From NCBI GenBank assembly GCA_902542975.1, contig CACBWM010000004.1:22163-86162 (forward strand): 64,000 nucleotides of DNA. Reading direction: 5' to 3'. A model generated the notes under the pieces. That model worked only from the letters and a program-made list of their open reading frames with translations. It had not been told where the DNA came from and searched no databases. Source of the DNA: an uncultured Pelagibacteraceae bacterium. Its GTDB lineage: Bacteria; Pseudomonadota; Alphaproteobacteria; Pelagibacterales; Pelagibacteraceae. The position numbers were made by a program, and so were the translations under genes. Below are positions 28,992-38,699 of this stretch, one piece after another. How positions within the stretch are numbered: position 1 is the first letter of the stretch; each line of letters opens with the position of its first letter.

Positions 28992-29865
28992 AAAAAAAAC
29001 AAAAAATCCAAAATCATTTATTTCTTTTCAGGATACAATTTTAAATCTTCAAAAGTACTGGTCAAAAAAAGGTTGCGTTATTTTACAACCTTATGATTTA
29101 GAAGTTGGAGCAGGAACATTTCACCCAGCAACAACTCTAAGATCATTAGGTTCTAAACCATGGAAAACAGCTTACGTTCAACCATCAAGAAGACCAACAG
29201 ATGGAAGGTATGGAGAAAATCCTAATCGTTTGCAACACTATTATCAATTTCAAGTTTTAATAAAACCTTCACCAAAAGATATTAAAAAAATGTATCTTAA
29301 TAGCCTTTCATCAGTAGGTATTAAATACGAAGAGCACGATATCAGATTTGTAGAGGATGATTGGGAAAGTCCAACCTTAGGTGCTGCTGGTCTTGGATGG
29401 GAAGTATGGTGTAATGGTATGGAAGTTACTCAATTTACTTATTTTCAACAAATGGCAGGTATGGAATGCAATCCAATATCTGTTGAAATTACTTATGGTT
29501 TAGAGAGATTATGTATGTTTATTCAAGGTAAAAAAAATGTTTTTGATTTAATTTGGAATGATGAGGGAGTTTTATACAAAGATGTTTTTCATCAAGCTGA
29601 AAAAGAATTTTCAGCCTATAATTTTGAGTACGCAAACACAGATAAATTATTTAAAATTTTTGATATGCTTGAAGAAGAAGCAAAATCATTAATTGAAAAG
29701 AAAATTTCTCTTCCAGCATATGATCAATGTTTAAAATCAAGTCATGTGTTCAATATTTTAGATGCTAGAGGAGTTATAAGTGTTGTTCAAAGAGCAGAAT
29801 ATATTGCAAGGATCAGAGATCTGACAAGAGAAATTGGAAAAATCTGGGTAGAAACACAAAATTAA
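28981..29865 (+). CDS. glyQ: Glycyl-tRNA synthetase alpha subunit
   Basis: The 294-residue class II synthetase subunit has [20 protein letters not shown], then [35 protein letters not shown] and [13 protein letters not shown], all strongly conserved in bacterial GlyQ. It carries the catalytic site of the alpha2beta2 enzyme. It starts inside the sppA-like gene (11-bp overlap) and is followed 1 bp after its stop by glyS, so the two subunits are made from one transcript. Confidence 0.98.
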   Translation: MVSKKKTKNPKSFISFQDTILNLQKYWSKKGCVILQPYDLEVGAGTFHPATTLRSLGSKPWKTAYVQPSRRPTDGRYGENPNRLQHYYQFQVLIKPSPKDIKKMYLNSLSSVGIKYEEHDIRFVEDDWESPTLGAAGLGWEVWCNGMEVTQFTYFQQMAGMECNPISVEITYGLERLCMFIQGKKNVFDLIWNDEGVLYKDVFHQAEKEFSAYNFEYANTDKLFKIFDMLEEEAKSLIEKKISLPAYDQCLKSSHVFNILDARGVISVVQRAEYIARIRDLTREIGKIWVETQN

Positions 29866-29866
29866 A

Positions 29867-31930
29867 ATGTCTGAATTTTTCCTTGAATTATTTAGTGAAG
29901 AAATACCTTCCAGATTACAAATCAATGCTAGAAATGAATTAACACAAATTTTTAAAAAATTTTTTGATGATAATGAAATTATAGTTAAAGGTAAAATTAA
30001 TACTTATTCAACTCCAAATAGGCTCATTGTTCATATAAATAAGATCTCTAAAGATGTAATAAAAAAAGCAGAGGAAATTAGAGGTCCTAATATAAATGCT
30101 CCAGAAAAGGCTTTGGAAGGATTTTTAAAATCCAATAAGATAAGTAAAGAAAAAGTTTTCAAAAAAAGTACTGAAAAGGGCATATTCTATTTCTACAACA
30201 AACCATCGCAAAAAATAAAAACATACGATTTATTAAAAGAAAGTATTGCAAGTTTACTTTTAAAAATTTCATGGAAAAAATCAATGAAATGGGGCAATCA
30301 TGATTTATATTGGGGAAGACCGTTAAAATCAATATTAGCTTTATTTGATAAAAAAATAATTGAATTTAAATTAAACCATTTACATAGTTCAAATAAAACT
30401 TTTACAGATAAAGATCTAGAAGATGATGTAAAAAGTTTTAAAGATTTTAAATCTTATATAAAATTTTTTAAACAAAAAGGAGTAACAATTGATCAAGATA
30501 AAAGGAAAGAATTTATAATTAAAGAAATAAACAAGGCAACTAATCAAAAAAAAATTCATATAAACGTGAATGAAAAACTTATAGACGAAATAATAAATAT
30601 TGTTGAAAAACCAAAAATTTTAGTATGTGAGTTTAATAAGAAATTTTTAGAAATTCCCCAAGAAATACTTATTATTACAATGCAGTATCACCAAAAATAT
30701 TTTCCTACATTTGATAGCAAAAACAAAATAACAAATAATTTTATTGTTGTAGCAGACTGCAAGGACAAAAAGGGATTAGTTAAATTAGGAAATCAAAATG
30801 TTGTAGATGCAAGGTTGGCAGATGCAGAATTTTTTTGGAATAGAAATAAATCTCAAAATTTAGTTAAACAGGTGTCTAGATTGAAGCAAATTAATTATTT
30901 TAAAGGGTTGGGAAGTTATTTTGATAAAATACAAAGAGTAAGAAAACTTAGTGGAATAATATCAGATGAACTTTTAATAAGTAAAGAAAAGATAGAAATT
31001 GCCTCCTCAATTTGCAAAGTAGATTTGATGTCGGATTTAGTTGGAGAGTTTCCTGAATTACAAGGCGTGATGGGTGGATATTTCGCAAGAGAGCAAGGTT
31101 TTGACGAAGAAATAAGTTTAGCTGTTTCAGAGCATTACTTGCCAAGTGGCATTGATAGTAAAGTTCCAAAAAAACCATACAGCATAGCATTATCGTTAAG
31201 TGACAAAATAGACTCTTTAGTTGGATTTTTTGGAATTAATCTCAAACCAACTAGTTCAAAAGATCCTTATGCCTTAAGAAGAATGGCAATTAGTTTATTA
31301 AGGTTAATAATTGAAAATCAAAAAAAAATAAAATTAAGAGATCTAATAAATTATTCAATAAATTTATACAAAGAACAAAATTACTCTTTTGACTCAAAAT
31401 TGATAAATGATGAATTAGGAGATTTTATTTTAGATAGATTAAAAAATTATTTAAAAGAAAAAAATATTAGGTCGGATATTATTGAATGCTCCACTAATTC
31501 TTATGGAATAGATGATTTACTAAAAATTTTTAATAAATCATTAAATTTGAATAAAAATATTAAAAAAGATTTCGGTCTTGATGTTATTGCAATTTATAAA
31601 AGATCTGCAAACATTTTAAATAGCGAAAGTAAATCAAAACTAGAAATTGTAGGTTCTGCCGACCCTGGTCTCTTTAAAAATGATTATGAAAAAAATCTTT
31701 ATAAAAAAATACATGCTATAAGAAAGTATTTTTCAAGCATAGGTAGAGACGAGGATTATGATGAAAGTCTTAAAACACTCTCAAGTGCCAAAATAGAGGT
31801 TAATCAGTTTTTTGATAATGTAATAGTTAATGATCAAGAAGAATTAATTAAAAAAAACAGACTAGAACTTTTAAAAATGTTGTGTAAAAGCTTTGATAAT
31901 TATTTTAACTTTTCAAAAATAGAATCATAA
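29867..31930 (+). CDS. glyS: Glycyl-tRNA synthetase beta subunit
   Basis: The 687-residue protein starts with FFLELFSEEIPSRLQ, a GlyS hallmark, and includes GPNINAPEKALEGFLK, VVADCKDKKG, DARLADAEFFWNRNK, EFPELQGVMGGYFAREQGFDE and DPYALRRMAISLLR. The beta subunit binds tRNA-Gly and is needed for aminoacylation with GlyQ. Length is typical. It ends directly against the ppdK ATG. Confidence 0.98.
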   Translation: MSEFFLELFSEEIPSRLQINARNELTQIFKKFFDDNEIIVKGKINTYSTPNRLIVHINKISKDVIKKAEEIRGPNINAPEKALEGFLKSNKISKEKVFKKSTEKGIFYFYNKPSQKIKTYDLLKESIASLLLKISWKKSMKWGNHDLYWGRPLKSILALFDKKIIEFKLNHLHSSNKTFTDKDLEDDVKSFKDFKSYIKFFKQKGVTIDQDKRKEFIIKEINKATNQKKIHINVNEKLIDEIINIVEKPKILVCEFNKKFLEIPQEILIITMQYHQKYFPTFDSKNKITNNFIVVADCKDKKGLVKLGNQNVVDARLADAEFFWNRNKSQNLVKQVSRLKQINYFKGLGSYFDKIQRVRKLSGIISDELLISKEKIEIASSICKVDLMSDLVGEFPELQGVMGGYFAREQGFDEEISLAVSEHYLPSGIDSKVPKKPYSIALSLSDKIDSLVGFFGINLKPTSSKDPYALRRMAISLLRLIIENQKKIKLRDLINYSINLYKEQNYSFDSKLINDELGDFILDRLKNYLKEKNIRSDIIECSTNSYGIDDLLKIFNKSLNLNKNIKKDFGLDVIAIYKRSANILNSESKSKLEIVGSADPGLFKNDYEKNLYKKIHAIRKYFSSIGRDEDYDESLKTLSSAKIEVNQFFDNVIVNDQEELIKKNRLELLKMLCKSFDNYFNFSKIES

Positions 31931-34588
31931 ATGCCAAAATTAGTTTTTAATTTTAAATCTAAAGACACAATAAAAATAAAAAACCCAAAAAATATTTTAG
32001 GAGGCAAAGGTACAAATTTATCAGAAATGGGAAGGATGGGTTTACCTGTCCCACCTGGATTTACGATTTCTACTGAAGTTTGTGATTTATTTTATAAAAA
32101 TAAAAAGAAATTAAAGCCTAAAATTATAAATGAAATAAATAGAGAGTTAAAAAATATTGAAAAAGATTCTGGTAAAAAATTTGGAGATTTGAAAAATCCT
32201 TTGTTGTTATCTGTAAGATCTGGTGCGAGAGTATCCATGCCAGGAATGATGGATACTATTTTAAATCTTGGACTAAATGACAAAACTGTGATTGCTTTAG
32301 CAAATAAAACATCAAATATGAGATTTGCAAAAGATAGTTATAGAAGATTTATACAAATGTATGCAAATGTTGTTATGGGTGTTGAAAGTTATAATTTTGA
32401 AGAATTAATTGAAAATTACAAACTTACAAAAGGTGTTTTGCTAGACACTGATTTGGATGAAGATGATTGGGATGGATTGATTAAAGACTTTAAAAATATT
32501 GTAAAAGAAAAAACAAAAAAAAATTTTCCTCAAAATATTAATGAACAATTATTAGGTGCAATTAGTGCGGTCTTTTTGTCATGGGAGAGTAACAGAGCAA
32601 AGGTTTACAGAAAATTAAATCATATACCTTCAGAGTGGGGAACAGCAGTAAATGTTCAGTCCATGGTCTTTGGTAATATGGGTGTTGATTGTGCGACAGG
32701 TGTTGTGTTTACACGTAATCCATCCAATGGAATCAATGAAATCTATGGCGAATATTTAATAAATGCTCAAGGAGAAGATGTTGTAGCAGGGACAAGGACG
32801 CCCCAACATATAACTAAGAAAGCTAGAAAAGACGCAAAAGAAACACTTCTTTCAATGGAAGAGTCAATGCCTAGAGTTTACAAAAATCTAAAAAATATTC
32901 TTATAAAGCTTGAGAAACATTATAAAGATATGCAGGATGTGGAGTTCACAGTCGAAAATAATAAGTTGTGGATGTTGCAAACTAGATCTGGAAAAAGAAC
33001 TGCAAAATCATCAGTCAAAATTGCTGTCGATATGGAAAAAGAAAAACTCATAACGAAAAAAGAGGCTGTGCTTAGAGTACAACCAAATTCGTTAGATACT
33101 TTGCTTCATCCAACTTTAGATGAAACAGCGAATTTAGAAGTAATAGCCAAAGGCCTTCCTGCTTCTCCAGGAGCAGCTAGTGGAAAAGTAGTATTTACAT
33201 CTGATGAGGCTGAAAGATTAAATGGAATGATGCAAAATACAATCCTAGTAAGAGTAGAAACATCACCTGAAGATATCAATGGAATGCATGCAGCCAAAGG
33301 AATTCTTACTGCAAGAGGAGGGATGACCAGCCACGCTGCAGTAGTTGCAAGAGGAATGGGTAGGCCTTGTGTATCTGGCTCAAGCGAAATAGAAATAGAT
33401 TACCAAAATAAAATTTTTAAAACAAAAAATAATGAGATTAAAGAAGGTGATTTAATTACAATTGATGGATCAACTGGTAGAATTATAAAAGGAGAAGTTA
33501 AAACTGTTAAACCCGAAATTTCGGGAGATTTTTCTAAACTTATGAGTTGGGCTGATAAATTTAGAAAACTAAAAATTAGAAGTAATTCTGAAACACCTCT
33601 TGATAGTAAAACTGCTAGAGAATTTGGAGCTGAAGGGATAGGTCTTTGTAGAACAGAACATATGTTTTTTGATGAAGAGAGAATTTTATCTGTAAGAGAA
33701 ATGATTTTATCAAAATCAAAAGAAGATAGGGCTAGGGCTCTAAACAAACTACTTCCTTTTCAAAAAAAGGATTTTATTGATATCTTTAAAATTATGAATG
33801 GTCTACCTGTTACAGTTAGATTATTAGATCCACCACTTCATGAATTTTTACCGAAAAATCAAAAAGAAATAAGCGATGTAGCAAATGCTTTAAACATCAA
33901 AAGTTCAGAATTAGAGGGTAGAATAACAGAACTTCATGAACAAAATCCAATGCTCGGCCATAGAGGTTGTAGATTAGGTATATCATTCCCAGAAATATAT
34001 GAGATGCAGTGTACTGCGATTTTTCATGCATTAGTTGAATGTAAAAAACTAAAGATAAAATCTATTATTCCAGAGATCATGATACCTTTGGTATCTACTG
34101 AAGCAGAAATAAAAATAATGAAAGATTTGGTAATTAGAGTTGCAAAAGAAGTTGAAAATAAAACTAAAACAAAACTAAATTTTTTAGTGGGTACAATGAT
34201 TGAACTCCCAAGAGCAGCAATCAAAGCAGATGATATATCTAGACACGCAGAATTTTTTAGTTTTGGAACAAATGACTTAACACAAACAACTTTTGGTATT
34301 AGCAGAGATGATAGTGGTAAGTTTTTAAATGATTATATTGATAATAAAATCTTCAATGTTGATCCATTTGTTTCTATAGACGACGGAGTTGGAGATTTGA
34401 TAGAAATAGCAACAAAAAAAGGTAGATTAATTAACAAAAAAATCAAACTCGGTATATGTGGCGAACATGGAGGTGATCCGAAAAGTATCGACTTTTGTGC
34501 ACGTGCTGGCTTAGATTATGTATCCTGTTCACCTTATAGAGTACCTATTGCAAGACTTGCTGCTGCTCAAGCTCAATTAAAAAAATAA
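31931..34588 (+). CDS. ppdK: Pyruvate, phosphate dikinase
   Basis: The 885-residue protein has the N-terminal ATP-grasp domain (GGKGTNLSEMGRMGLPVPPG, SVRSGARVSMPGMMDT), the swivelling phosphohistidine domain (ARGGMTSHAAVVARGMG near residue 460, His as phospho-carrier) and the C-terminal PEP/pyruvate barrel (LCRTEHMFF, GTMIELPRA, GICGEHGGDP). It interconverts pyruvate and PEP using ATP and phosphate. It follows glyS with no gap, an adjacency also seen in other alphaproteobacteria. nadC converges on it 9 bp away. Confidence 0.97.
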   Translation: MPKLVFNFKSKDTIKIKNPKNILGGKGTNLSEMGRMGLPVPPGFTISTEVCDLFYKNKKKLKPKIINEINRELKNIEKDSGKKFGDLKNPLLLSVRSGARVSMPGMMDTILNLGLNDKTVIALANKTSNMRFAKDSYRRFIQMYANVVMGVESYNFEELIENYKLTKGVLLDTDLDEDDWDGLIKDFKNIVKEKTKKNFPQNINEQLLGAISAVFLSWESNRAKVYRKLNHIPSEWGTAVNVQSMVFGNMGVDCATGVVFTRNPSNGINEIYGEYLINAQGEDVVAGTRTPQHITKKARKDAKETLLSMEESMPRVYKNLKNILIKLEKHYKDMQDVEFTVENNKLWMLQTRSGKRTAKSSVKIAVDMEKEKLITKKEAVLRVQPNSLDTLLHPTLDETANLEVIAKGLPASPGAASGKVVFTSDEAERLNGMMQNTILVRVETSPEDINGMHAAKGILTARGGMTSHAAVVARGMGRPCVSGSSEIEIDYQNKIFKTKNNEIKEGDLITIDGSTGRIIKGEVKTVKPEISGDFSKLMSWADKFRKLKIRSNSETPLDSKTAREFGAEGIGLCRTEHMFFDEERILSVREMILSKSKEDRARALNKLLPFQKKDFIDIFKIMNGLPVTVRLLDPPLHEFLPKNQKEISDVANALNIKSSELEGRITELHEQNPMLGHRGCRLGISFPEIYEMQCTAIFHALVECKKLKIKSIIPEIMIPLVSTEAEIKIMKDLVIRVAKEVENKTKTKLNFLVGTMIELPRAAIKADDISRHAEFFSFGTNDLTQTTFGISRDDSGKFLNDYIDNKIFNVDPFVSIDDGVGDLIEIATKKGRLINKKIKLGICGEHGGDPKSIDFCARAGLDYVSCSPYRVPIARLAAAQAQLKK

Positions 34589-34597
34589 AATTAAATT

Positions 34598-35434
34598 TTA
34601 CATTTCCAATTTTAAGTCTAATGCGTTAATCGAGTGAGTTAAAGATCCTATAGAAATTCTATCTACACCAGTAGAGGAAACATTTTTTACATTCTTTAAG
34701 TTAATTCCACCTGATGCTTCAGTCTCATAAAATTTCCTAGACATTCTGACTGCTTTTTTTAAATCTTTTGAACTCATATTATCTAATAGAATTCTATCAA
34801 ATTTCAGACCCAATATTCTCTTTAACTGAGATAAATTATCGACCTCTACTGTTATTTTTTTTCTTCCTTTCTTTTTAATGGCTCTTAAAATTAAATTTTC
34901 AAAATTTTTTTCAGAACTTATATGGTTATCTTTTATTAAGTATTCATCACTTAAGTTAAATCTGTGGTTTGTTCCACCGCCTAGTTTTACAGCATATTTT
35001 TGGACGACTCTTAGATTTGGGATCGTTTTTCTTGTGCAGCATATTTGAGTTTTTTTTCTAACTTTTTTTACAAACATATTTGTTTTTGTTGCTATTCCAG
35101 AAATATGAGAAACAAAATTTAACGCCACTCTTTCACCAATTAAAATATTTCTTAGGTTACCATCAATAGTAGCGACTACCTCACCTTTTTTAATTCGAGA
35201 TCCATCTTTTTTTTTATTTTTAAAATTTATTTTTTTATCTACTAATTTAAATGTCTCTTTAGCAAAATCTATACCACCTAAAATTCCATTTTGGTTACAT
35301 ATCATTTTTACTTTTTTTTTAATATTTTTATCAATTAGTTCTGAAGTAATATCTCCTGATGGATATAAGTCCTCATTCAAAGCTAATTTACATGATGATT
35401 TTATAAAATTTTTACTTAATTGAATTTTAGACAC
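34598..35434 (-). CDS. nadC: Nicotinate-nucleotide pyrophosphorylase (quinolinate phosphoribosyltransferase)
   Basis: The 278-residue protein has NEDLYPSGDITSELID near the N-terminus, the LNFVSHISGIATKT helix, CTRKTIPNLRVVQKYAV and GGGTNHRFNLSDEYLIKDNH, then ITVEVDNLSQL and EASGGINLKNV. It decarboxylates quinolinate onto PRPP to make nicotinate mononucleotide. It sits 5 bp downstream of nadA on the same strand. nadB, the usual third member, is not here. Confidence 0.96.
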   Translation of the reverse strand: MSKIQLSKNFIKSSCKLALNEDLYPSGDITSELIDKNIKKKVKMICNQNGILGGIDFAKETFKLVDKKINFKNKKKDGSRIKKGEVVATIDGNLRNILIGERVALNFVSHISGIATKTNMFVKKVRKKTQICCTRKTIPNLRVVQKYAVKLGGGTNHRFNLSDEYLIKDNHISSEKNFENLILRAIKKKGRKKITVEVDNLSQLKRILGLKFDRILLDNMSSKDLKKAVRMSRKFYETEASGGINLKNVKNVSSTGVDRISIGSLTHSINALDLKLEM

Positions 35435-35439
35435 AGATT

Positions 35440-36429
35440 TTATCTGCCTATTTCTGCCATTCTCTCTACAGATTTTCTTGCTTTTTCGATTGTCTCATTG
35501 TCCATTATTAATTCGTTAGTTTCATTTTCTAAACAATCTAATATTTTAGGCAAAGTTATTCTTTTCATATGAGGACAAAGATTACATGGTCTAATAAATT
35601 CAACATTTGGATTATCAATTTGTACGTTATCACTCATTGAGCATTCCGTTACCATCATGACTTTTTCTGGTTGATTATCTCTTACATATTTAATCATTCC
35701 ACTTGTAGAACCTGCAAAATCAGATGCTTGTATCACATCAGGCGGACATTCTGGATGGGCTATTATTTTTATACCTGGATTAGCTTTTCTAATATCATTA
35801 ATTTCTTGATCATTGAATTGTTCGTGAACTTCACAAGTTCCCTTCCAAGAAATAATTTCTATATCAGTTTGTGATGCTACATATTTTGCTAAAAAATCAT
35901 CAGGTAAAAATATAACTTTGTCTACTCCTAATGACTCTACAATTTTTACTGCATTCGCAGATGTACAGCAAACATCAGTTTCAGCCTTAACATCAGCAGA
36001 TGTATTTACATACGAGACCACTGGAACACCAGGATATTGTTTTTTTAGATTTCTAACATCATCGCCTGTTATAGACGAAGACAGTGAACAGCCTGCCTTC
36101 ATATCTGGTAATAAAACTTTTTTTTCAGGGCTCATTAATTTTGCAGTTTCAGCCATAAAATGAACTCCACACATGACAATTATATCTGCTTTTGTTTTTG
36201 CAGCCTCTACCGCTAATGCTAAAGAATCCGCAGAAAAATCTGAAATGCCGTGATAAATTTCTGGTGTTTGATAATTGTGGGCAAGAATTACTGCGTTCTT
36301 CTCTTTCTTTAATTTATTAATTTTATAAATGTAAGGTGCATGTGTAGCCCATTCTATCTCTGGAATTTTTTTTGATACTTTGTTATAAATTGAGCTTGTT
36401 GCTTTTTTTATTTCACTAGTAAATTCCAT
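35440..36429 (-). CDS. nadA: Quinolinate synthase A
   Basis: The 329-residue protein has the three [4Fe-4S] ligand regions: VMCGVHFMAETAKLM near residue 111, TDVCCTSANA, and CNLCPHMKRITL near the C-terminus, plus AHNYQTPEIY and AHPECPPDV. It condenses iminoaspartate with DHAP to quinolinate, feeding NadC next door. The iminoaspartate donor (L-aspartate oxidase or aspartate dehydrogenase) must be encoded elsewhere. It is divergent from tRNA-Leu with 58 bp between them. Confidence 0.96.
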   Translation of the reverse strand: MEFTSEIKKATSSIYNKVSKKIPEIEWATHAPYIYKINKLKKEKNAVILAHNYQTPEIYHGISDFSADSLALAVEAAKTKADIIVMCGVHFMAETAKLMSPEKKVLLPDMKAGCSLSSSITGDDVRNLKKQYPGVPVVSYVNTSADVKAETDVCCTSANAVKIVESLGVDKVIFLPDDFLAKYVASQTDIEIISWKGTCEVHEQFNDQEINDIRKANPGIKIIAHPECPPDVIQASDFAGSTSGMIKYVRDNQPEKVMMVTECSMSDNVQIDNPNVEFIRPCNLCPHMKRITLPKILDCLENETNELIMDNETIEKARKSVERMAEIGR

Positions 36430-36446
36430 AAAAAAAACTTATCAAC

Positions 36447-36475
36447 TTGAAATAGAATTGTCATTCATTTAATCT
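36447..36475 (+). promoter_or_regulatory. Likely tRNA-Leu promoter
   Basis: TTGAAA, a 17-base spacer and TAATCT end 12 bases before the tRNA 5' end, the right geometry for a transcript that starts just upstream of the tRNA. A perfect 6-bp inverted repeat (CCGCAT-AAC-ATGCGG, 36477-36491) lies between the -10 box and the tRNA and includes its first bases. Confidence 0.55.
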
Positions 36476-36487
36476 GCCGCATAACAT

Positions 36488-36573
36488 GCGGTCATGCTGA
36501 AACTGGTAGACAGGCACGGTTGAGGGCCGTGTGGGCCTAGCCCATGAGAGTTCGAGTCTCTCTGACCGCACCA
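36488..36573 (+). tRNA. tRNA-Leu (anticodon GAG)
   Basis: An 86-base class II tRNA with acceptor GCGGTCA/TGACCGC, anticodon stem CACGG/CCGTG around TTGAGGG (anticodon GAG, reading CUC/CUU), a long variable arm (GGGCCTAGCCC) and T loop TTCGAGT. CCA is encoded. The long variable arm with GAG identifies leucine. Confidence 0.96.
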
Positions 36574-36589
36574 AAAACAAATATTTATT

Positions 36590-36849
36590 AAGGGGCGTTC
36601 TGTTGCCAGGTGCCCCAAACCCCGTAACTTAATTAATAAATTAATTAAGCTGCAAGTGCGTAACTTTCGTTAGCATTTATAAATTAGCCCTTCACGGTGG
36701 AACAATACCGAACGAAAGAATAACTTTTAGTCATCCGTCGATCCTAATTCACCCCCATAAGTTGAAAATGGTGGAGGTGGTGGGTACTGCCCCCACGTCC
36801 GTAATGGTTATTACGAAATTCGTTTATCGTCATAGTTGGAAAACCAACA
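36590..36849 (-). ncRNA. ssrA: Circularly permuted two-piece tmRNA
   Basis: Read on the minus strand, the acceptor piece comes first: hairpin GTTGG-TTTT-CCAAC, then GGACGTGGG...CCCAC and the tail CACCTCC-ACCA (3' end at 36769). After a 12-base spacer the coding piece starts at 36756 with GGGGGTGAATTAGGATCGAC, matching the tmRNA 5' consensus. Its GGGGGTG pairs with CACCTCC as the acceptor stem (one G-U). The resume codon GCT opens the tag frame GCT AAC GAA AGT TAC GCA CTT GCA GCT TAA, giving ANESYALAA. The coding piece closes with the GGGGC...GCCCC hairpin near 36592. Exact outer ends are estimates. This layout is characteristic of alphaproteobacteria; it rescues stalled ribosomes and tags proteins for proteolysis. 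It accounts for the only long gene-free stretch here. Confidence 0.93.
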
Positions 36850-36854
36850 TTAAT

Positions 36855-36882
36855 AATATAAAACCAAATTCAATAGATTCAA
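36855..36882 (-). promoter_or_regulatory. Likely ssrA promoter
   Basis: On the minus strand, TTGAAT (36882-36877), a 16-base spacer and TATATT (36860-36855) predict a transcript start near 36848, which coincides with the first hairpin of the tmRNA acceptor piece. The region is shared with the divergent thyX gene. Confidence 0.6.
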
Positions 36883-36892
36883 TAAATTATTC

Positions 36893-37840
36893 ATGAAGTT
36901 AACCGACGAACAAATAAAAGAAATAAAAGATCAACAATCTCAACAAAATTCAACAAAAAGAGTCACAGCACCAGAACTTGAAAAAATTCTCTACGATGCA
37001 ATTCCAATATTAGACCATGGTTTTATAAGAGTTGTTGACTATATGGGTGATGATACCTCTGTAGTTCAATCAGCAAGAGTATCTTATGGAAAAGGTACAA
37101 AAAAAGTTTCCACTGACTCTGGTTTAATCAAATATTTAATGAGACATTGGCATAGTACTCCTTTTGAAATGTGTGAAATAAAATATCATGTAAAGCTACC
37201 AATATTTATAGCTAGACAATGGATTAGACACAGAACAGCAAATGTAAATGAATACTCAGCAAGATACTCGATTTTAGATAAAGAATTTTATCTACCTGAG
37301 CCCCAACATCTTGCTGCTCAATCACAAAGTAATAGACAAGGTAGAGGTGATATTTTAGATGGAGAAAAAGCAAAAAAAGTTTTGAATTTATTAAAAGGAG
37401 ATGCTGAACAAACTTATAATAATTATGAAACTATGCTTAATGAAAGATATGATGGATCAACCATAGATGAAAATGCTGTAGGTTTAGCAAGAGAGCTTGC
37501 TAGAATGAACTTAACACTAAATACTTACACCCAATGGTATTGGAAAACAGATTTATTAAATCTGATGAATTTTTTGAGACTCAGAGCAGATCATCATGCG
37601 CAGTATGAAATAAGAGCTTACGCAGATGCGATGCTTGATACTGTTAAAAAATGGGTACCAATAACTTATGAGGCTTTTATGGATTATAGGGTTGGTGGTA
37701 CAGAAGTTTCTGCAAAAGGAAAAGTTATTATTCAAAAACTTATAAAAGGTGAACATGTTTCTATCGATGACACAGGTTTATCAAAAAGAGAATGGAACGA
37801 ACTTATGGAAGCTTTTGATCTTAAAGATAAATTGATTTAA
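36893..37840 (+). CDS. thyX: Flavin-dependent thymidylate synthase ThyX
   Basis: The 315-residue protein contains the ThyX motif [11 protein letters not shown] (residues 112-122; RHR, seven residues, Ser), the preceding HWHSTPFEM, and later [25 protein letters not shown]. It methylates dUMP to dTMP using methylene-THF and FAD/NADPH and does not release dihydrofolate, which removes the need for a classical DHFR. No thyA or folA is in the window. Its 3' end overlaps the convergent mrp gene by 20 bp. Confidence 0.97.
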   Translation: MKLTDEQIKEIKDQQSQQNSTKRVTAPELEKILYDAIPILDHGFIRVVDYMGDDTSVVQSARVSYGKGTKKVSTDSGLIKYLMRHWHSTPFEMCEIKYHVKLPIFIARQWIRHRTANVNEYSARYSILDKEFYLPEPQHLAAQSQSNRQGRGDILDGEKAKKVLNLLKGDAEQTYNNYETMLNERYDGSTIDENAVGLARELARMNLTLNTYTQWYWKTDLLNLMNFLRLRADHHAQYEIRAYADAMLDTVKKWVPITYEAFMDYRVGGTEVSAKGKVIIQKLIKGEHVSIDDTGLSKREWNELMEAFDLKDKLI

Positions 37841-38645
37841 TTTTTTCAGCAAACTTAAAATATATTTTAGATATCTCATGCTCTGGTTTACTTTCAACAA
37901 TAGGTGAACCCTTATCCCCTTGTTTTCCAACTTCTGGATCAATTGGTATTTCACCTAGAAAATTTTTTTTAAATTCATCAGCAGTCTTTTTGACACCGCC
38001 TTCACCAAAAATTGCATATTTTTTTCCATCATCTCCAATGAAATGACTCATATTATCGATAAGTCCTAATATTTTTACTTTAAGTTTATCAAACATCCTA
38101 ATTCCACGTTTTACATCCTGTAAGGCTATTTCTTGTGGTGTAGATATAATAATTACTCCATCCAAGTTAATTTCTTGTGCAAAAGTCAATTGTGTATCTC
38201 CAGTTCCTGGCGGCATATCAACAATTAAAAAATCTAAATTTTCCCACAAAACTTTTTGTGTAAAGGTTTTTATCGCAGAAATTACCATTGGACCCCGCCA
38301 GATCATTGGTGTTTGTTCTTCTGTTAAAAATCCTATAGACATACATTGAATTCCATATTTTAAAATAGGCTTTAATTTTTGCCCGTCACTTTCAGGCTTC
38401 TCATTTATTGAGAATAATTTTGGCAATGATGGTCCATATATATCTGCGTCAAGCAAACCAACATTTAAGTCCATTTTTTTTAATGCCAAAGCAAGATTCG
38501 AGGCAAATGTTGACTTTCCTACTCCTCCTTTTGCACTTGATATTGCAATTGTAAACTTTGTTCCAATAATTGGGTTTCGTCTGAAGGTTTTTGGCTCAGT
38601 TTTTGCCTTTGTTGTGTCACTTAAACCTACTTTTTTTTCGTCCAT
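37821..38645 (-). CDS. mrp: Mrp/ApbC-family P-loop ATPase (Fe-S carrier type)
   Basis: The 274-residue protein has the deviant Walker [18 protein letters not shown] near residue 34, [15 protein letters not shown], and [16 protein letters not shown]. Relatives carry and transfer Fe-S clusters. Two things differ from E. coli Mrp: the N-terminal MIP18/DUF59 domain is missing, replaced by ~28 loose residues, and the CxxC usually found just after NMS is absent ([17 protein letters not shown] here). Similar CxxC-less forms occur in other alphaproteobacteria. It is divergent from hflK, with which it is often neighbour. Confidence 0.9.
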   Translation of the reverse strand: MDEKKVGLSDTTKAKTEPKTFRRNPIIGTKFTIAISSAKGGVGKSTFASNLALALKKMDLNVGLLDADIYGPSLPKLFSINEKPESDGQKLKPILKYGIQCMSIGFLTEEQTPMIWRGPMVISAIKTFTQKVLWENLDFLIVDMPPGTGDTQLTFAQEINLDGVIIISTPQEIALQDVKRGIRMFDKLKVKILGLIDNMSHFIGDDGKKYAIFGEGGVKKTADEFKKNFLGEIPIDPEVGKQGDKGSPIVESKPEHEISKIYFKFAEKIKSIYL

Positions 38646-38699
38646 AATTTACCATTATCTTGTTTTTACTAATAAAGACACTATATAGAGTGTCGTATT

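Noticed and set aside
33400-33747. 115-residue minus-strand ORF
   Set aside because: Antisense to the well-conserved middle of ppdK and without recognisable features.
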